A DNA stretch of 61,475 bases from an uncultured Myxococcales bacterium (GTDB taxonomy: Bacteria > Myxococcota_A > UBA9042 > DTJE01): assembly GCA_937975765.1 (NCBI GenBank), contig CALJUR010000098.1, positions 1-61,475 on the forward strand, given 5' to 3'. The position numbers and the translations under genes were made by a program. Positions 52,601-60,667 of the stretch are shown piece after piece. Numbering within the stretch: position 1 is the stretch's first letter; the number at the start of each line of letters is the position of its first letter. The notes beneath the pieces are model-generated. The model was not told the origin of the DNA. It did no database searches and saw nothing but the letters and a program-made list of their open reading frames with translations.

Positions 52601-54917
52601 CCTGCGGCCGGTTCCAGCACCCGGTCGCGTCGTCGCACCCGTCCTCGGTGCAGGTGTTGTCGTCGTCGCAGTCCGGCGCCGTCCCCGGCACGCAGCCTGT
52701 CGCCGGGTCGCACGTCTCGACCCCGTTGCAGGCCGCCCCGTCGTCGCAGTCCGGCGGCGTGCCGGCCTGGCACCCCGTCCCGGGAAGGCACCATTCCTTG
52801 CCGTTGCACAGGTCCCCGTCCTGGCAGTCCCTCTGCCCGCCCGCCTGGCAGTCCCCCTCGATGCAATGGTCCCCGACCGTGCAGGGGTCGCCGTCGTCGC
52901 ACCCGATATCCAGGTTCTCGTGCATGCACTCCTTGCGCGTCTCGTCGCACCAGTCGGCGGTGCAGGGATTGCCGTCGTCGCAGCCCCCCGACCCGACGCA
53001 CAGCCCGGCCACGCACGCGTCGGCGGGCGTGCAGCCGTTGCCGTCGTCGCACGGGGTGCCGTCCTTGGCGTTCTCCTTCAGGCATCCGCCCGCGGACGAC
53101 ACGCACTTCTCCACGGTGCAGGGGTCGCCGTCGTCGCAGTTCACGGGCGTCCCCGCGTTGCACGTGCCGCCGCCGCAGAGGTCGCCGGTCGTGCACGGGT
53201 CGCCGTCGTTGCAGCCCGCCGTGTTCGCGACGTGCACGCACCCGCGGTCCGGGTCGCAGGAATCGTCGGTGCACGGATTCTCGTCCAGGCAGGGGTCCGG
53301 GTCGCCGGGCACGCACCGTCCTTCCTGGCACGCGTCCCCGACCGTGCAGAGGTTCCCGTCGCTGCACGGGCCGGAGACATCCGTGAAGACGCACCCCAGG
53401 CTCGCGTCGCACGAGTCGGCCGTGCAGGGGTTCCCGTCCGCGCACACCTTCCACGAGGTGGGGCTGCACTGGCCGTCGATGCAGGTGTCACCCAGCGTGC
53501 ACACGCTGCCGTCGTCGCAACTGCCGGTGAGGGCGACGTGCACGCAGCCGGAATCGGGGTCGCAGGAGTCCGCGGTGCACTGGCTGTCGTCGTCGCAGTC
53601 CAGCAGGCCCGAGCCGACGCAGGTGCCGTCCTGGCACGCGGATGCCGGGGTGCAGGCGTTGCCGTCGTCGCACGGGCGGCCGTCGGTCAGGGCCGTGGGC
53701 ACGCACTCGCCGGTCGCGGGGTCGCACGTCGGCACGCGGCAGGCCCCGGCGTCCTCCGGCAGGGGGTCGCACACCCTCACGGTCGCCGGGTCGACGACGC
53801 ACCGGCCCAGGCGGCACACCAGCGTCCCGTTGCAGCGGTCCCCGTCCTCCTTCGCGGCGCAGTCCGCGTCCTGCACGCAGCCGCATTCCGCGGTGACCGT
53901 GCCCGCGCACAGCCCGTCCGCGCACGTGTCGTCCACGGTGCAGCGGTTGCCGTCGTCGCATGCCTTCGCGTTGGGCGTGAACACGCACCCGCCCAGGGCG
54001 TCGCACGAATCGTCGGTGCACGGGTTCTGGTCGTCGCACGGGATGGTGCGGGTGCCGACGCACTCGCCCGCCGCGCAGTGGTCGCCCAGCGTGCACAGGC
54101 TGCCGTCGTCGCAGGGCGCGCCCTCGCCGGCCGGCACCTGCACGCACTCGCCGGTCGCGGGGGCGCAGGCCGCCTTCCGGCAGGGCGAGGCCGTCGCCTC
54201 GCAGAAGACCACGGTCGCCCTGTCCACCACGCAGACTTCCCCCTCGCACTTCAGCGTCCCGTTGCATCGGTCGCCGTCCTCCCGGGGGATGCAGTCCGCG
54301 TCCTCGCCGCAGGTGCAGGTGTTGTTCGACCCGGTGCACAGGCCGGCCGCGCACGTGTCGCCGGAGGTGCAGGGGTTGCCGTCGTCGCAGGCGCCATCCT
54401 GCGGGGCGTGCTGGCAGGCGCCCCCGGCAGCGCAGGAGTCCGCGGTGCAGGGGTTGTCGTCGTCGCAGTCCTTCGCGCGGCCCACGCACTCGCCGGCCTG
54501 GCAGCGGGCGTCCTCGACGCACGGGTCCTGCAGCGTGCAGGCCACGCCGTTCGGCATCGGGCCCCAGGCGCACTGGCCGGCCACGGTGTCGCAGTAGGGG
54601 CGCGCGCAGGGCGACGGGGGCTCCATCGACAGCATCGATGCGCAGTCGAGGGTCGTGGTGCAGCCGGGCAGCGTCCCGGGGTCGCCGGCCTCGTCGCCGG
54701 CCGCGTCGGCAGGCATGTCCTGGCCGGACACCTCTTCCCCCCCCGCCCCGTCCGCCACCTCCGCAGGGGCGGTGTCGGCATCGAGGGTGCCCTCGTCGGT
54801 CGTCGCGACGTCCCGGGCGTCGTTCCGGTCCGGGAGCCACGTCGAGTCCTCGCAGGCGACCCAGAGGGGCAGGACGAGGAGCAGGGCGAGAAGCCGGCCG
54901 CGGTTGAAGCGTGCCAT
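49608..54917 (-). CDS. giant Cys/Asp-rich repeat lipoprotein with TIG-like and lamin-tail-like domains
   Basis: A 1,769-residue protein. The signal peptide ends in a lipobox (LVLPLWVAC); an acidic linker follows to residue 85. Residues of about 85-1245 are a long array of Cys repeats of the pattern CDDGNPCTxGDxCxxGxC and DCDDxxxCTxDSCDPxxGC. I count 17 CDDG motifs plus about ten variants. A CTDGSDNNNNGLADCWD segment follows. Residues of about 1425-1575 look like two IPT/TIG beta-sandwiches (LAVQGRGFTEVTEVTIGG, LVLTGEGLSAITGVLVG). The end resembles a lamin-tail domain (VINEQDADQPSTDTAEFVEI). It is a surface protein, probably calcium-bound and disulfide-rich. GGAGG precedes ATG 54917. Confidence 0.85.
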   Translation of the reverse strand: MARFNRGRLLALLLVLPLWVACEDSTWLPDRNDARDVATTDEGTLDADTAPAEVADGAGGEEVSGQDMPADAAGDEAGDPGTLPGCTTTLDCASMLSMEPPSPCARPYCDTVAGQCAWGPMPNGVACTLQDPCVEDARCQAGECVGRAKDCDDDNPCTADSCAAGGACQHAPQDGACDDGNPCTSGDTCAAGLCTGSNNTCTCGEDADCIPREDGDRCNGTLKCEGEVCVVDRATVVFCEATASPCRKAACAPATGECVQVPAGEGAPCDDGSLCTLGDHCAAGECVGTRTIPCDDQNPCTDDSCDALGGCVFTPNAKACDDGNRCTVDDTCADGLCAGTVTAECGCVQDADCAAKEDGDRCNGTLVCRLGRCVVDPATVRVCDPLPEDAGACRVPTCDPATGECVPTALTDGRPCDDGNACTPASACQDGTCVGSGLLDCDDDSQCTADSCDPDSGCVHVALTGSCDDGSVCTLGDTCIDGQCSPTSWKVCADGNPCTADSCDASLGCVFTDVSGPCSDGNLCTVGDACQEGRCVPGDPDPCLDENPCTDDSCDPDRGCVHVANTAGCNDGDPCTTGDLCGGGTCNAGTPVNCDDGDPCTVEKCVSSAGGCLKENAKDGTPCDDGNGCTPADACVAGLCVGSGGCDDGNPCTADWCDETRKECMHENLDIGCDDGDPCTVGDHCIEGDCQAGGQRDCQDGDLCNGKEWCLPGTGCQAGTPPDCDDGAACNGVETCDPATGCVPGTAPDCDDDNTCTEDGCDDATGCWNRPQAGIGCDDGSACTKGDACDADGACVGAPVVCDDANACNGKEWCDPASGCRLGVPLICDDGDICNGRETCDAAAGCVAGTPLPCMDEDPCTDDLCDPLDGCYFPYNTAPCDDGDACTGKDTCAAGQCLGTAIDCTDPWDCTLDGCDPATGCTHQPDDRMCNDENVCTQDVCDPDLGCRFVPIEGGCDDGNPCTPNDVCFKGQCVGTGFLDCSDTIDCTVDSCQPDVPGGCVHAPDGTRCFDANACTDDVCDPQQGCQNPPNTARCDDNNFCTDDDQCLNGECMPGTQVVCNDGVDCTMDWCNPLSGCQYQPYDLSCADQDPCTDDVCDATEGCLHLPGSGAACDDGNPCTTGDVCVTGACVGPVEVVCDDGFDCTVDKCDLETGDCIYAPDDSLCDNSDPCIAQACMPDGTGTTAGKTSIGPPTGCVSTFTTAPCDDGNPCTAQDTCNGQGQCLGETWDCSVQGCDTVPICPETACTDGSDNNNNGLADCWDPACAGDESCFVKVGWCRLQWPDTVIGTEGTFFPIYSRAWVDGVTTASPYTDAYPALRAEIGVGPHGTVPDPANGWAFTNSVPNTGYGPDSPSWEANNDEYWSDIPIRPYPGPYDYAARYSGDNGLNWVYCDRNAGAGSDGSEDGYQVENAGLMKVEYALEVQGTDYAVVPRGARLAVQGRGFTEVTEVTIGGIVQPVTVVSDHSLEIPAVASGTPTGVQTLVVTAGTYGSASTSVEVLELSFKPAVLAHGAALVLTGEGLSAITGVLVGYAPQAFVTQSDAMITVTNASDDIPLGVQPLQVDVPAGRSAPLYLTVIHLVINEQDADQPSTDTAEFVEIATGVPFVTVSDYVLVLWNGSTNLSYGSFDIAATADANGLILAGSAGVVPTPAILMTGTGGVATNVIQNGQDATAIYQGSASAFPANSSLTSLGLIDALVYDTGQADDAELLAVLLGTGPESLQVDEWGGLGSTVGIPNSIQRCAGSARRDGRVWSALTPPSPGLPNLCP
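51180..54660 (-). repeat. array of degenerate Cys-rich protein repeats
   Basis: Codes for the Cys/Asp repeat array of the giant lipoprotein. At DNA level the strings GTCGTCGCA and GGGTTGCCGTCGTCGCA recur at short, irregular distances. The copies have diverged and keep the reading frame, so the array is selected at protein level. Confidence 0.8.
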
Positions 54918-54962
54918 CGACAGACCTCCTGGAATGGCCGCAGATGGATCGGGAACGCCGGA

Positions 54963-54992
54963 AATGTACCAGATTCGCGGGGGTGCCCGCAA
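54963..54992 (-). promoter_or_regulatory. predicted promoter of the giant lipoprotein gene
   Basis: TTGCGG (54992-54987), an 18-base spacer and TACATT (54968-54963), about 45 bases before the start codon. Confidence 0.4.
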
Positions 54993-55030
54993 CGCGTACC
55001 CGTGCGGCGGGGCGCGTGCGGGGAGGCCGA

Positions 55031-56149
55031 TCAGCCCTGTTCGTCCCAGGGGAAGCGGTACTGCGTCAGGCCCAGCGACGCGCGCAGGGCGTCGCAGTCC
55101 TTCCGCAGGGGGGCGTTGATCGGCACGCCCTTGTCCTTCCGGTCCAGCCAGGCCAGGTGCTCCTTCTCGCCGGCCGTGTAGATCCGATCCTCGCCCGGGG
55201 CCTTTTTCGAGTTGCGCAGGTCGCGCAGGATCGCGCCCGCGATGCCCTTGAACACGGCCAGGGGCACGAAGTGCTCGATGTCGATGGCCAGGAAGAAGTG
55301 GCCCAGGTGGTACGGGACCTTCTTCCCGTCCTCGTAGCCCAGCAGCCCCTTCAGGAAGCGCCCGTCCTGCAGCGCGGCCGAAAGGATCTCGACCACGGTG
55401 GCGTACCCGTAGCCCTTGTAGCCCGCCGTGTCCTCGCCGATGCCGCCCAGGGGCGCCAGCGCGGCCGTGCCCGCCACCAGTTCCTTCAGCACCGCGTGCG
55501 GGTCGGTCTTCGTCTTGCCGTCCTCGCCGATGACCCAGCCCTCGGGCATCTTCTTGTCCAGCCGGGCATAGACCTCGATCTTGCCGCGCTGGGTGATCGA
55601 CGTCGCGCAGTCGATCACGAACGGGAAGTCCTCGTCGGTCGGCAGGCCGATGGTCAGCGGGTTGGTGCCCAGCATGTTCTCGACGCCGAAGGTCGGCGCG
55701 ATGGACGGGCGCGCGTTGGTGCCCGTGATGCCGATCATGCCGTTCTCGATGGCCATCAGGCTGTAGTATCCCGCGATGCCGTAGTGGGTCGAGTTGCGCG
55801 CGACGACCATGCCCAGGCCGTGCTTCTTCGCCTTGTCGATCGCCATCTGCATGCAGCGCTTGCCGATGGTGTGGCCCATGCCGTCGTGGCCGTCCACCAC
55901 CGCCGTCGTCTCCGTCTCCTTGACGACCTCGAAGTTCGTGACGGGGAACTGGATCCCTTCCCGGATGCGGTCGATGTAGATCGGCTTCAGCCGGCCCACG
56001 CCGTGCGAGTCGATGCCGCGCTTGTCGGAGGTGATCAGGACCTCGGCCGAGATCGCGGCGTCCTCGGCGGGGACGCCCACCGCCATGAAGACGTCCTTCA
56101 TGAACTGTTCCATCACGTCGAACGGGATGTGCCACTGGTTGTCGGACAT
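55031..56149 (-). CDS. malate/L-lactate dehydrogenase family oxidoreductase (Ldh_2)
   Basis: A 372-residue protein of the NAD(P)-dependent YlbC/MdhII/Ldh_2 family, unrelated to classical MDH. Signatures are DSHGVGRLKPIYIDRI, ARNSTHYGIAGYYSLMA, GTNPLTIGLPT and DTAGYKGYGYATVVEILSA. The family reduces 2-oxo acids (malate, lactate, sulfolactate, ureidoglycolate); the substrate here cannot be fixed. A good GGAGGG precedes the ATG. It stands alone between the giant lipoprotein and the kinase genes. Confidence 0.9.
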   Translation of the reverse strand: MSDNQWHIPFDVMEQFMKDVFMAVGVPAEDAAISAEVLITSDKRGIDSHGVGRLKPIYIDRIREGIQFPVTNFEVVKETETTAVVDGHDGMGHTIGKRCMQMAIDKAKKHGLGMVVARNSTHYGIAGYYSLMAIENGMIGITGTNARPSIAPTFGVENMLGTNPLTIGLPTDEDFPFVIDCATSITQRGKIEVYARLDKKMPEGWVIGEDGKTKTDPHAVLKELVAGTAALAPLGGIGEDTAGYKGYGYATVVEILSAALQDGRFLKGLLGYEDGKKVPYHLGHFFLAIDIEHFVPLAVFKGIAGAILRDLRNSKKAPGEDRIYTAGEKEHLAWLDRKDKGVPINAPLRKDCDALRASLGLTQYRFPWDEQG

Positions 56150-56273
56150 CGAGCCCTCCGGTTGTCACGGGAAACCACAGCCGCCGGGTGGATACCAGAA
56201 ATCCAGGATGGCCGCCATCCCGATCGGCGGGGATCGCGCCGCGTGACAGGAATCCCGGCGTTGAAGGGGCGGA

Positions 56274-58016
56274 CTACTTCTGCCGCTTCAAGTGCAGGGG
56301 CCACTCCTGCTGGTGGACGGCCTCGGCGTGCGGGATCGAAAGGACCTCGTCCCGGTACCCCTCCATCTGCACGTTCAGCCGCAGCGTGGTGCCGGGCGGG
56401 ATCAGCAGGTCGGTCGGGGTGCGTCCCAGGTCGTCGTTGGTATCGCCGTTGCGGACCCGCGCGCCCGGGGGCGACGTGACCAGGCGGATCGAGGCCGTCC
56501 GCTGCCCGGGCGGGACCGACGCGGCGCCCGTGGTCGCGTCCAGGGCTCCGGACTCCTCGTCCACGTAGGCGGCGGCGCGCAGGAAGGCCTGGCGCAGCGG
56601 CGCGGTCGAGAACCCGTACTCGTACAGGTAGATGCCCGCGACCAGCCCCAGCAGCACCAGCAGCAGCGGGCCCAGCAGCGTCGCGCGGCGCCTCGGGATG
56701 CGCTCGGTGATCACCGGGCGCATCACCCGGGACGGGGAGTCCGATCGGGTCGCGACCGACGGGGACGCCATCTGCGCGAAGGCGTCGTCGCCCACCCTGC
56801 GGACCTGCTCGGTCAGGGAGTCGCCCCCGATCCGGGGCGGGGCGTGCGGCTTGGGCGACGGGGTCGTGATCCCCGGGGCGATCGACGGCGCGGGTGTCGG
56901 CGCGGGGAGCGGCGTGGGTCCGGGGGGCGCGACCGCCACGGGTGGCGCGGGGGTGACGGGCGGCGCGTACAGGGCGCCGTAGGCCGGGGTCACGTCGGGG
57001 GATGTCGCGCCGATGCCGTTCGCGACGGTGTCGAAAGCCTCCCGGAACTCGGACGCGGACCGGAACCGGGCCTCGGGATCCATCGCGATCGCCCGCCGCA
57101 GGAAGCCCGCGATCAGGGGCGACAGGTCCATCCCCGCGACCTGGGACATCGGGTCGTAGGCGGGGTCCAGTTTCATCGCGTAGGTTTCCTGGGTGGAATC
57201 CCCCAGGAACGGCAGGCGGCCGGTCACCAGCCGGAAGGCCAGGACGCCCACCGCGTACAGGTCGGTCCAGGGGCCGATGCCCTTGCGGGTGATCTGCTCG
57301 GGGGCCATGTAGGCCGGCGTGCCGACCATCAGGCTGGTCTCGTTGCGCTCCTCGACGAACTTGGCCAGGCCGAAGTCCAGCACCTTCACGAACCAGGGGT
57401 CGCCCGACACCTCCTGCAGCATCACGTTCTCGGGCTTGACGTCCCGGTGCACGATGCTGCGGGCGTGGGCGGCATCCAGCGCGTTGAGAATCTGGTGGAG
57501 GATGTGGGCCGCGACCTTCGGATCGGTGCGGCCGGGCGCCAGCGCCCCGGACTGCATCTCGTGGCGCAGCGTCCGGTTCCCCTCGACGAACTCCATGACC
57601 AGGTACGGCATCCCCTCGTGCACGCCGTACTTCAGCAGCCGCACGATGTTCGGGTGCGTCAGCGTCGCCAGCGCGGCGGCCTCGCCCTCGAACCGCTTCG
57701 CCAGGGCGGCGGCCATCTCCTCGTCGGTGTCCGCCCGCTCCATCACCTTCAGGGCGGTCTTCATCAGGATGGGAAGCTGCAGCGCCAGGTAGACCTTGCC
57801 GAACCCGCCGCATCCCAGCACGTCCACCAGCAGGTAGTCGCCGATGCACTGGCCGATCCGCGGGTCGGTGCGCGCCGGGGGCTGCTCGCGGACCTTGTCG
57901 AAGGCGTATTCGGGGATGAAGTGGTAGCCGCGCCGCAGGCAGGACCGTTCCTGGCAGGGCTGGCCGACCGGTCCGGCAGCATGGCAACTGGGGCAGTGAC
58001 CCGTCTGTTCGCGCAT
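56274..58016 (-). CDS. Ser/Thr protein kinase with N-terminal zinc-ribbon-like segment and PEGA-type C-terminus
   Basis: A 580-residue protein. Residues 8-25 hold a Cys cluster (CPSCHAAGPVGQPC, then SCLRRG). A complete Hanks-type kinase spans about residues 55-320: glycine loop VLGCGGFGKVY, Lys in TALKVM, HRDVKPENVML, DFGLAKF and GTPAYMAPE. A long Pro-rich linker follows, then one membrane helix (LLGPLLLVLLGLVAGIYLY) and a C-terminal PEGA-like domain (IRLVTSPPGARVRNGD). Such kinases signal across the inner membrane. TATCCT at 58068-58063 with TGC before it may be the -10 element, but I see no good -35. Confidence 0.9.
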   Translation of the reverse strand: MREQTGHCPSCHAAGPVGQPCQERSCLRRGYHFIPEYAFDKVREQPPARTDPRIGQCIGDYLLVDVLGCGGFGKVYLALQLPILMKTALKVMERADTDEEMAAALAKRFEGEAAALATLTHPNIVRLLKYGVHEGMPYLVMEFVEGNRTLRHEMQSGALAPGRTDPKVAAHILHQILNALDAAHARSIVHRDVKPENVMLQEVSGDPWFVKVLDFGLAKFVEERNETSLMVGTPAYMAPEQITRKGIGPWTDLYAVGVLAFRLVTGRLPFLGDSTQETYAMKLDPAYDPMSQVAGMDLSPLIAGFLRRAIAMDPEARFRSASEFREAFDTVANGIGATSPDVTPAYGALYAPPVTPAPPVAVAPPGPTPLPAPTPAPSIAPGITTPSPKPHAPPRIGGDSLTEQVRRVGDDAFAQMASPSVATRSDSPSRVMRPVITERIPRRRATLLGPLLLVLLGLVAGIYLYEYGFSTAPLRQAFLRAAAYVDEESGALDATTGAASVPPGQRTASIRLVTSPPGARVRNGDTNDDLGRTPTDLLIPPGTTLRLNVQMEGYRDEVLSIPHAEAVHQQEWPLHLKRQK

Positions 58017-58094
58017 GGTCCACCTCGCGTTCGCAGGTTCGATGGGCGCGGGACCGCGCCCAAGGATAGCAGATGTCGGGATTCGGCACGCAGG

Positions 58095-58114
58095 GCGGGG
58101 GCCCCGTCCCCCGC
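58095..58114 (-). terminator. GC-rich hairpin, possible terminator
   Basis: GCGGGGG and CCCCCGC pair around a six-base loop just after the stop of the DUF2505-like gene. There is no run of U after it, so it could also be a pause or attenuation structure in the kinase leader. Confidence 0.3.
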
Positions 58115-58150
58115 CTTCGGGGGGCTTGAAGGGCACTTGCGACGGGAACG

Positions 58151-58639
58151 TCAGTGCTTCGCGACCCAGTCCTTCAGGAAGGCGGCCTGCCGGGCGACTT
58201 CCTCGGCGGTCTTCTCCAGCCCGATCTTCTCGGCCTTGCCGCCGACCAGCGGGAGCTTGACCTCCAGCTGGGTGTGGAAGACGACCCGGGTCTGCGTGCC
58301 CTGCGCGACGAACTCGACCGACCCGGACAGGAAGAACTTGTCGGCCATCATCTCGGGCGTGACCTTCCAGGTCATGACCTTCTTTTCGCGGTCCAGGACG
58401 TTGTCGTCGACGTAGGTGTCCACGTCGGACTTGCGCAGCATCGCGGGGACGCGGGACGGTTCCGACGCCTTGCACTTGCGGCGCAGGCGGTTGCCGGGCT
58501 GCTCCTCGCGCTCCAGCACCTGGACCGTGGTGGCGCCGGAGTTCTTCAACTTGAGGATGTAGAAGTCGTCGTCGGCATACGCGGCCAGGACCTTGTCAAT
58601 CGGGGCGGGGATCACGTGCTCGTAGGAGACCTTCTGCAT
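58151..58639 (-). CDS. DUF2505/SRPBCC-like lipid-binding fold protein
   Basis: A 162-residue protein starting SYEHVIPAPIDKVLAAYAD, the usual opening of START/SRPBCC-like DUF2505 proteins. Beta strands follow (KKVMTWKVTPEMM, TRVVFHTQLEVKLP), then a C-terminal helix (GLEKTAEEVARQAAFLKDW). The fold has a hydrophobic cavity that usually binds lipids or other hydrophobic ligands. GGAGG lies before the ATG. Confidence 0.75.
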   Translation of the reverse strand: MQKVSYEHVIPAPIDKVLAAYADDDFYILKLKNSGATTVQVLEREEQPGNRLRRKCKASEPSRVPAMLRKSDVDTYVDDNVLDREKKVMTWKVTPEMMADKFFLSGSVEFVAQGTQTRVVFHTQLEVKLPLVGGKAEKIGLEKTAEEVARQAAFLKDWVAKH

Positions 58640-58663
58640 GGCGTCCTCCAGTCAGGCGGGGCG

Positions 58664-58692
58664 ATTCTGGCATCGGCGGCGCGGGAAGGCAA
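58664..58692 (-). promoter_or_regulatory. predicted promoter of the DUF2505-like gene
   Basis: TTGCCT (58692-58687), a 17-base spacer and CAGAAT (58669-58664) with TGC just before it; the start codon is about 25 bases further. Confidence 0.5.
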
Positions 58693-58754
58693 CTGGTCGA
58701 TCGCGCCCGGAACCCCCGGGATGACGGGGGCCGGCCCGGGCGGGGCGGCGGGCG

Positions 58755-60641
58755 TCACGGGGCCGGGGGGACGATCCGCTCGAACACCAGCACCTCGGCC
58801 TCGGCCTCGCCGGTCGCGGGGGCGCGACGCACGATGCGGTCCCGGAACGCCAGCCCCAGCGGGCCCGGGTCGCCCGGCTCGGCCTGCTGCGCGAAACGTC
58901 CCAGCCGCGCCCACGCGGTGGCCGCGAACGCCGGCGTCAGGCGACCCGTGCCGTCGACCAGCCGTCCCGGGTCCTGCCCGATCAGCGGGGCCTCGACGCG
59001 GACCTGGTCGGGGTGCGGGGGCAGCAGCACGACCCATCGCACGTCGTTCCGCAGCAGCCGCGCCCGGGCCTTGGCCGGGTCCTCCTCGTACAGGAAGCCG
59101 AGGCACTCCCGCATCCCGCGGTCGCTGTCGGGATTGCCGAAGAAGTTGTCGCAGACCGTCGGGGTGCCCGCCGCCCACTGGAACAGGTGCCCGTAACTCC
59201 AGGGCACCAGGGCCCCGCCGGTCCCGCCGCCCTGCCGCCGGACCCCGTCGGCCGCGGCCAGCATCGCCTGGTCCTGCGGCGTCCACGGCGTCGTCGAGGC
59301 CGCCTGCAGTCCGTCCGAGACCAGGATGCCCGCCACCAGGACGGCCTGGCCCAGCCTGGGCAGCAGGGGACGGACCCCGGTCGCGGCCAGCCGGTCCCGC
59401 GCCTTCCCGCCCAGCCAGGCGAGGGCCTCGGCCGTTCCCACCGCGAGGAAGGGGGTCGCGACCAGCACGAACCGGCGCTGCGCCAGCGCGACGGCGACCA
59501 GGGCCAGGCCCAGCAGGCCCACCGGCCGGGCGACGTCCCGGCCGTTGCCGCCCGCACGCCCCAGCGCCAGCAAGGCCAGGCCCGGGATCGCCAGGGGGGA
59601 TGCGATGCCCGCCAGCAGCACCGCCTGGCCGGCGTCCGACAGCAGCGGCGACGCCTCCAGCGACAGTTTCGCGAAGTCCCGGGACCCCAGGTACGCCAGC
59701 CCGGTCAGCACCGACTGCGGCAGCGGGGGGAAGGCCAGCGCCGTCGCGAGGGCGCAGGCCGCGGCAACTCCCGCGCCAAGTCCCAGCCGTGCCCAGGCGG
59801 GTCCCGGGCGCCGCACCCGCGACGAGGCGGCGACGCACAGGACCCCGGCCGTTACGATGCCGACCAGGGCCACCTGCAGCCACGAGGGCGAGTAGAACAC
59901 CCACTCGTCCGGGTGCGGGGAGAGCCACCGCGACGCGAACGTCCCGAGGAGCATGGCCAGCGCCCAGGCGGAGGCCTCCCGGGGGCGCCGCAGCGCGACC
60001 CACGACCCCAGGATTCCCAGGGTCGCGAGGACCGGGTGCAGCGCCGCGGGGTAGATGCCGAAGGCCGCCCCGCCCAGCAGCCCCGCCACGATCGCCCACG
60101 CGACGGCGGGGACCGGCGACCCGGGCAGGGCCAGGACCCCCATCGCCGCGATGACCGTCAGGATCGGCTCCAGCACGTGGTGGTCGATCCGGCCCGCCTG
60201 GGTGTACTGGACGTGGTAGGGCAGGACGGCCAGCAGGGCCGCCGCCAGCCACGCCCGTCGCCAGGGCATCACGCGCGATGCCAGCCAGGCTCCCAGGGGC
60301 ACCAGCAGCGCCCCCAGCACCGCGATGGCCAGCGACATCGCCCGCCGCGCCGACTCGTCGTCGCCGGGGGTCGCGAAGGCCCGCGTGATCCCCTCCAGCC
60401 CGAGGTCGAATCCCCAGGGCCAGTGCGCCACCGCCCCGTCCGGGTGGACCAGCAGGGGGTCCGGGTCCGCGAAGCCGACCGGCCCGGCCAGCATGCGCTG
60501 GACCCGGACCAGGTGGTAGGGGGGGTCGTCCGGGAACGGCAGCACGCGCGCCCCGTCCGCCGGCGTGTCCGCCGCGGCGATCCGCAACCCCAGCGCGGCC
60601 GCCGTCAGCAGCGTCAGGACCAGCACGGTGCGTCGGATCAC
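58755..60641 (-). CDS. STT3/AglB/PglB-like oligosaccharyltransferase
   Basis: A 628-residue multi-pass membrane protein. The first loop after the N-terminal helix has an acidic DDPPYHLVRVQRM, matching the DxD-type motif of STT3 proteins. A WPWGFDLGLE segment, then GRIDHHVLEP (the DHH/E motif of the fourth helix region), and a C-terminal periplasmic domain with VPWSYGHLFQW follow. The last sits where the WWDYG peptide-binding motif is expected, with partial conservation. These enzymes transfer a lipid-linked glycan to asparagine. Start GTG 60641 with GAGG upstream. A GT-C enzyme and two GT2 enzymes lie elsewhere in the window. Confidence 0.75.
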   Translation of the reverse strand: MIRRTVLVLTLLTAAALGLRIAAADTPADGARVLPFPDDPPYHLVRVQRMLAGPVGFADPDPLLVHPDGAVAHWPWGFDLGLEGITRAFATPGDDESARRAMSLAIAVLGALLVPLGAWLASRVMPWRRAWLAAALLAVLPYHVQYTQAGRIDHHVLEPILTVIAAMGVLALPGSPVPAVAWAIVAGLLGGAAFGIYPAALHPVLATLGILGSWVALRRPREASAWALAMLLGTFASRWLSPHPDEWVFYSPSWLQVALVGIVTAGVLCVAASSRVRRPGPAWARLGLGAGVAAACALATALAFPPLPQSVLTGLAYLGSRDFAKLSLEASPLLSDAGQAVLLAGIASPLAIPGLALLALGRAGGNGRDVARPVGLLGLALVAVALAQRRFVLVATPFLAVGTAEALAWLGGKARDRLAATGVRPLLPRLGQAVLVAGILVSDGLQAASTTPWTPQDQAMLAAADGVRRQGGGTGGALVPWSYGHLFQWAAGTPTVCDNFFGNPDSDRGMRECLGFLYEEDPAKARARLLRNDVRWVVLLPPHPDQVRVEAPLIGQDPGRLVDGTGRLTPAFAATAWARLGRFAQQAEPGDPGPLGLAFRDRIVRRAPATGEAEAEVLVFERIVPPAP

Positions 60642-60648
60642 CCCGGGG

Positions 60649-60660
60649 CCTCGATCGAGG
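60649..60660. promoter_or_regulatory. 12-bp palindrome in the STT3-like leader
   Basis: CCTCGATCGAGG is a perfect palindrome between the predicted -10 and the GTG. Its GAGG half is the likely ribosome-binding site, so a protein or hairpin could control translation. Confidence 0.35.
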
Positions 60661-60667
60661 TGCGGGG

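Noticed and set aside
51180..54660. CRISPR-like regularity in repeated GTCGTCGCA strings
   Set aside because: Repeats are short, degenerate and irregularly spaced, lie in a continuous coding frame and encode Cys/Asp protein repeats; no cas genes are present.
49302..55181. A 1,959-codon open frame on the plus strand
   Set aside because: It is antisense to the porin and the giant Cys-rich gene, has no signal, no recognisable domain and Arg/Val-rich shadow composition. High GC with few stops explains it.
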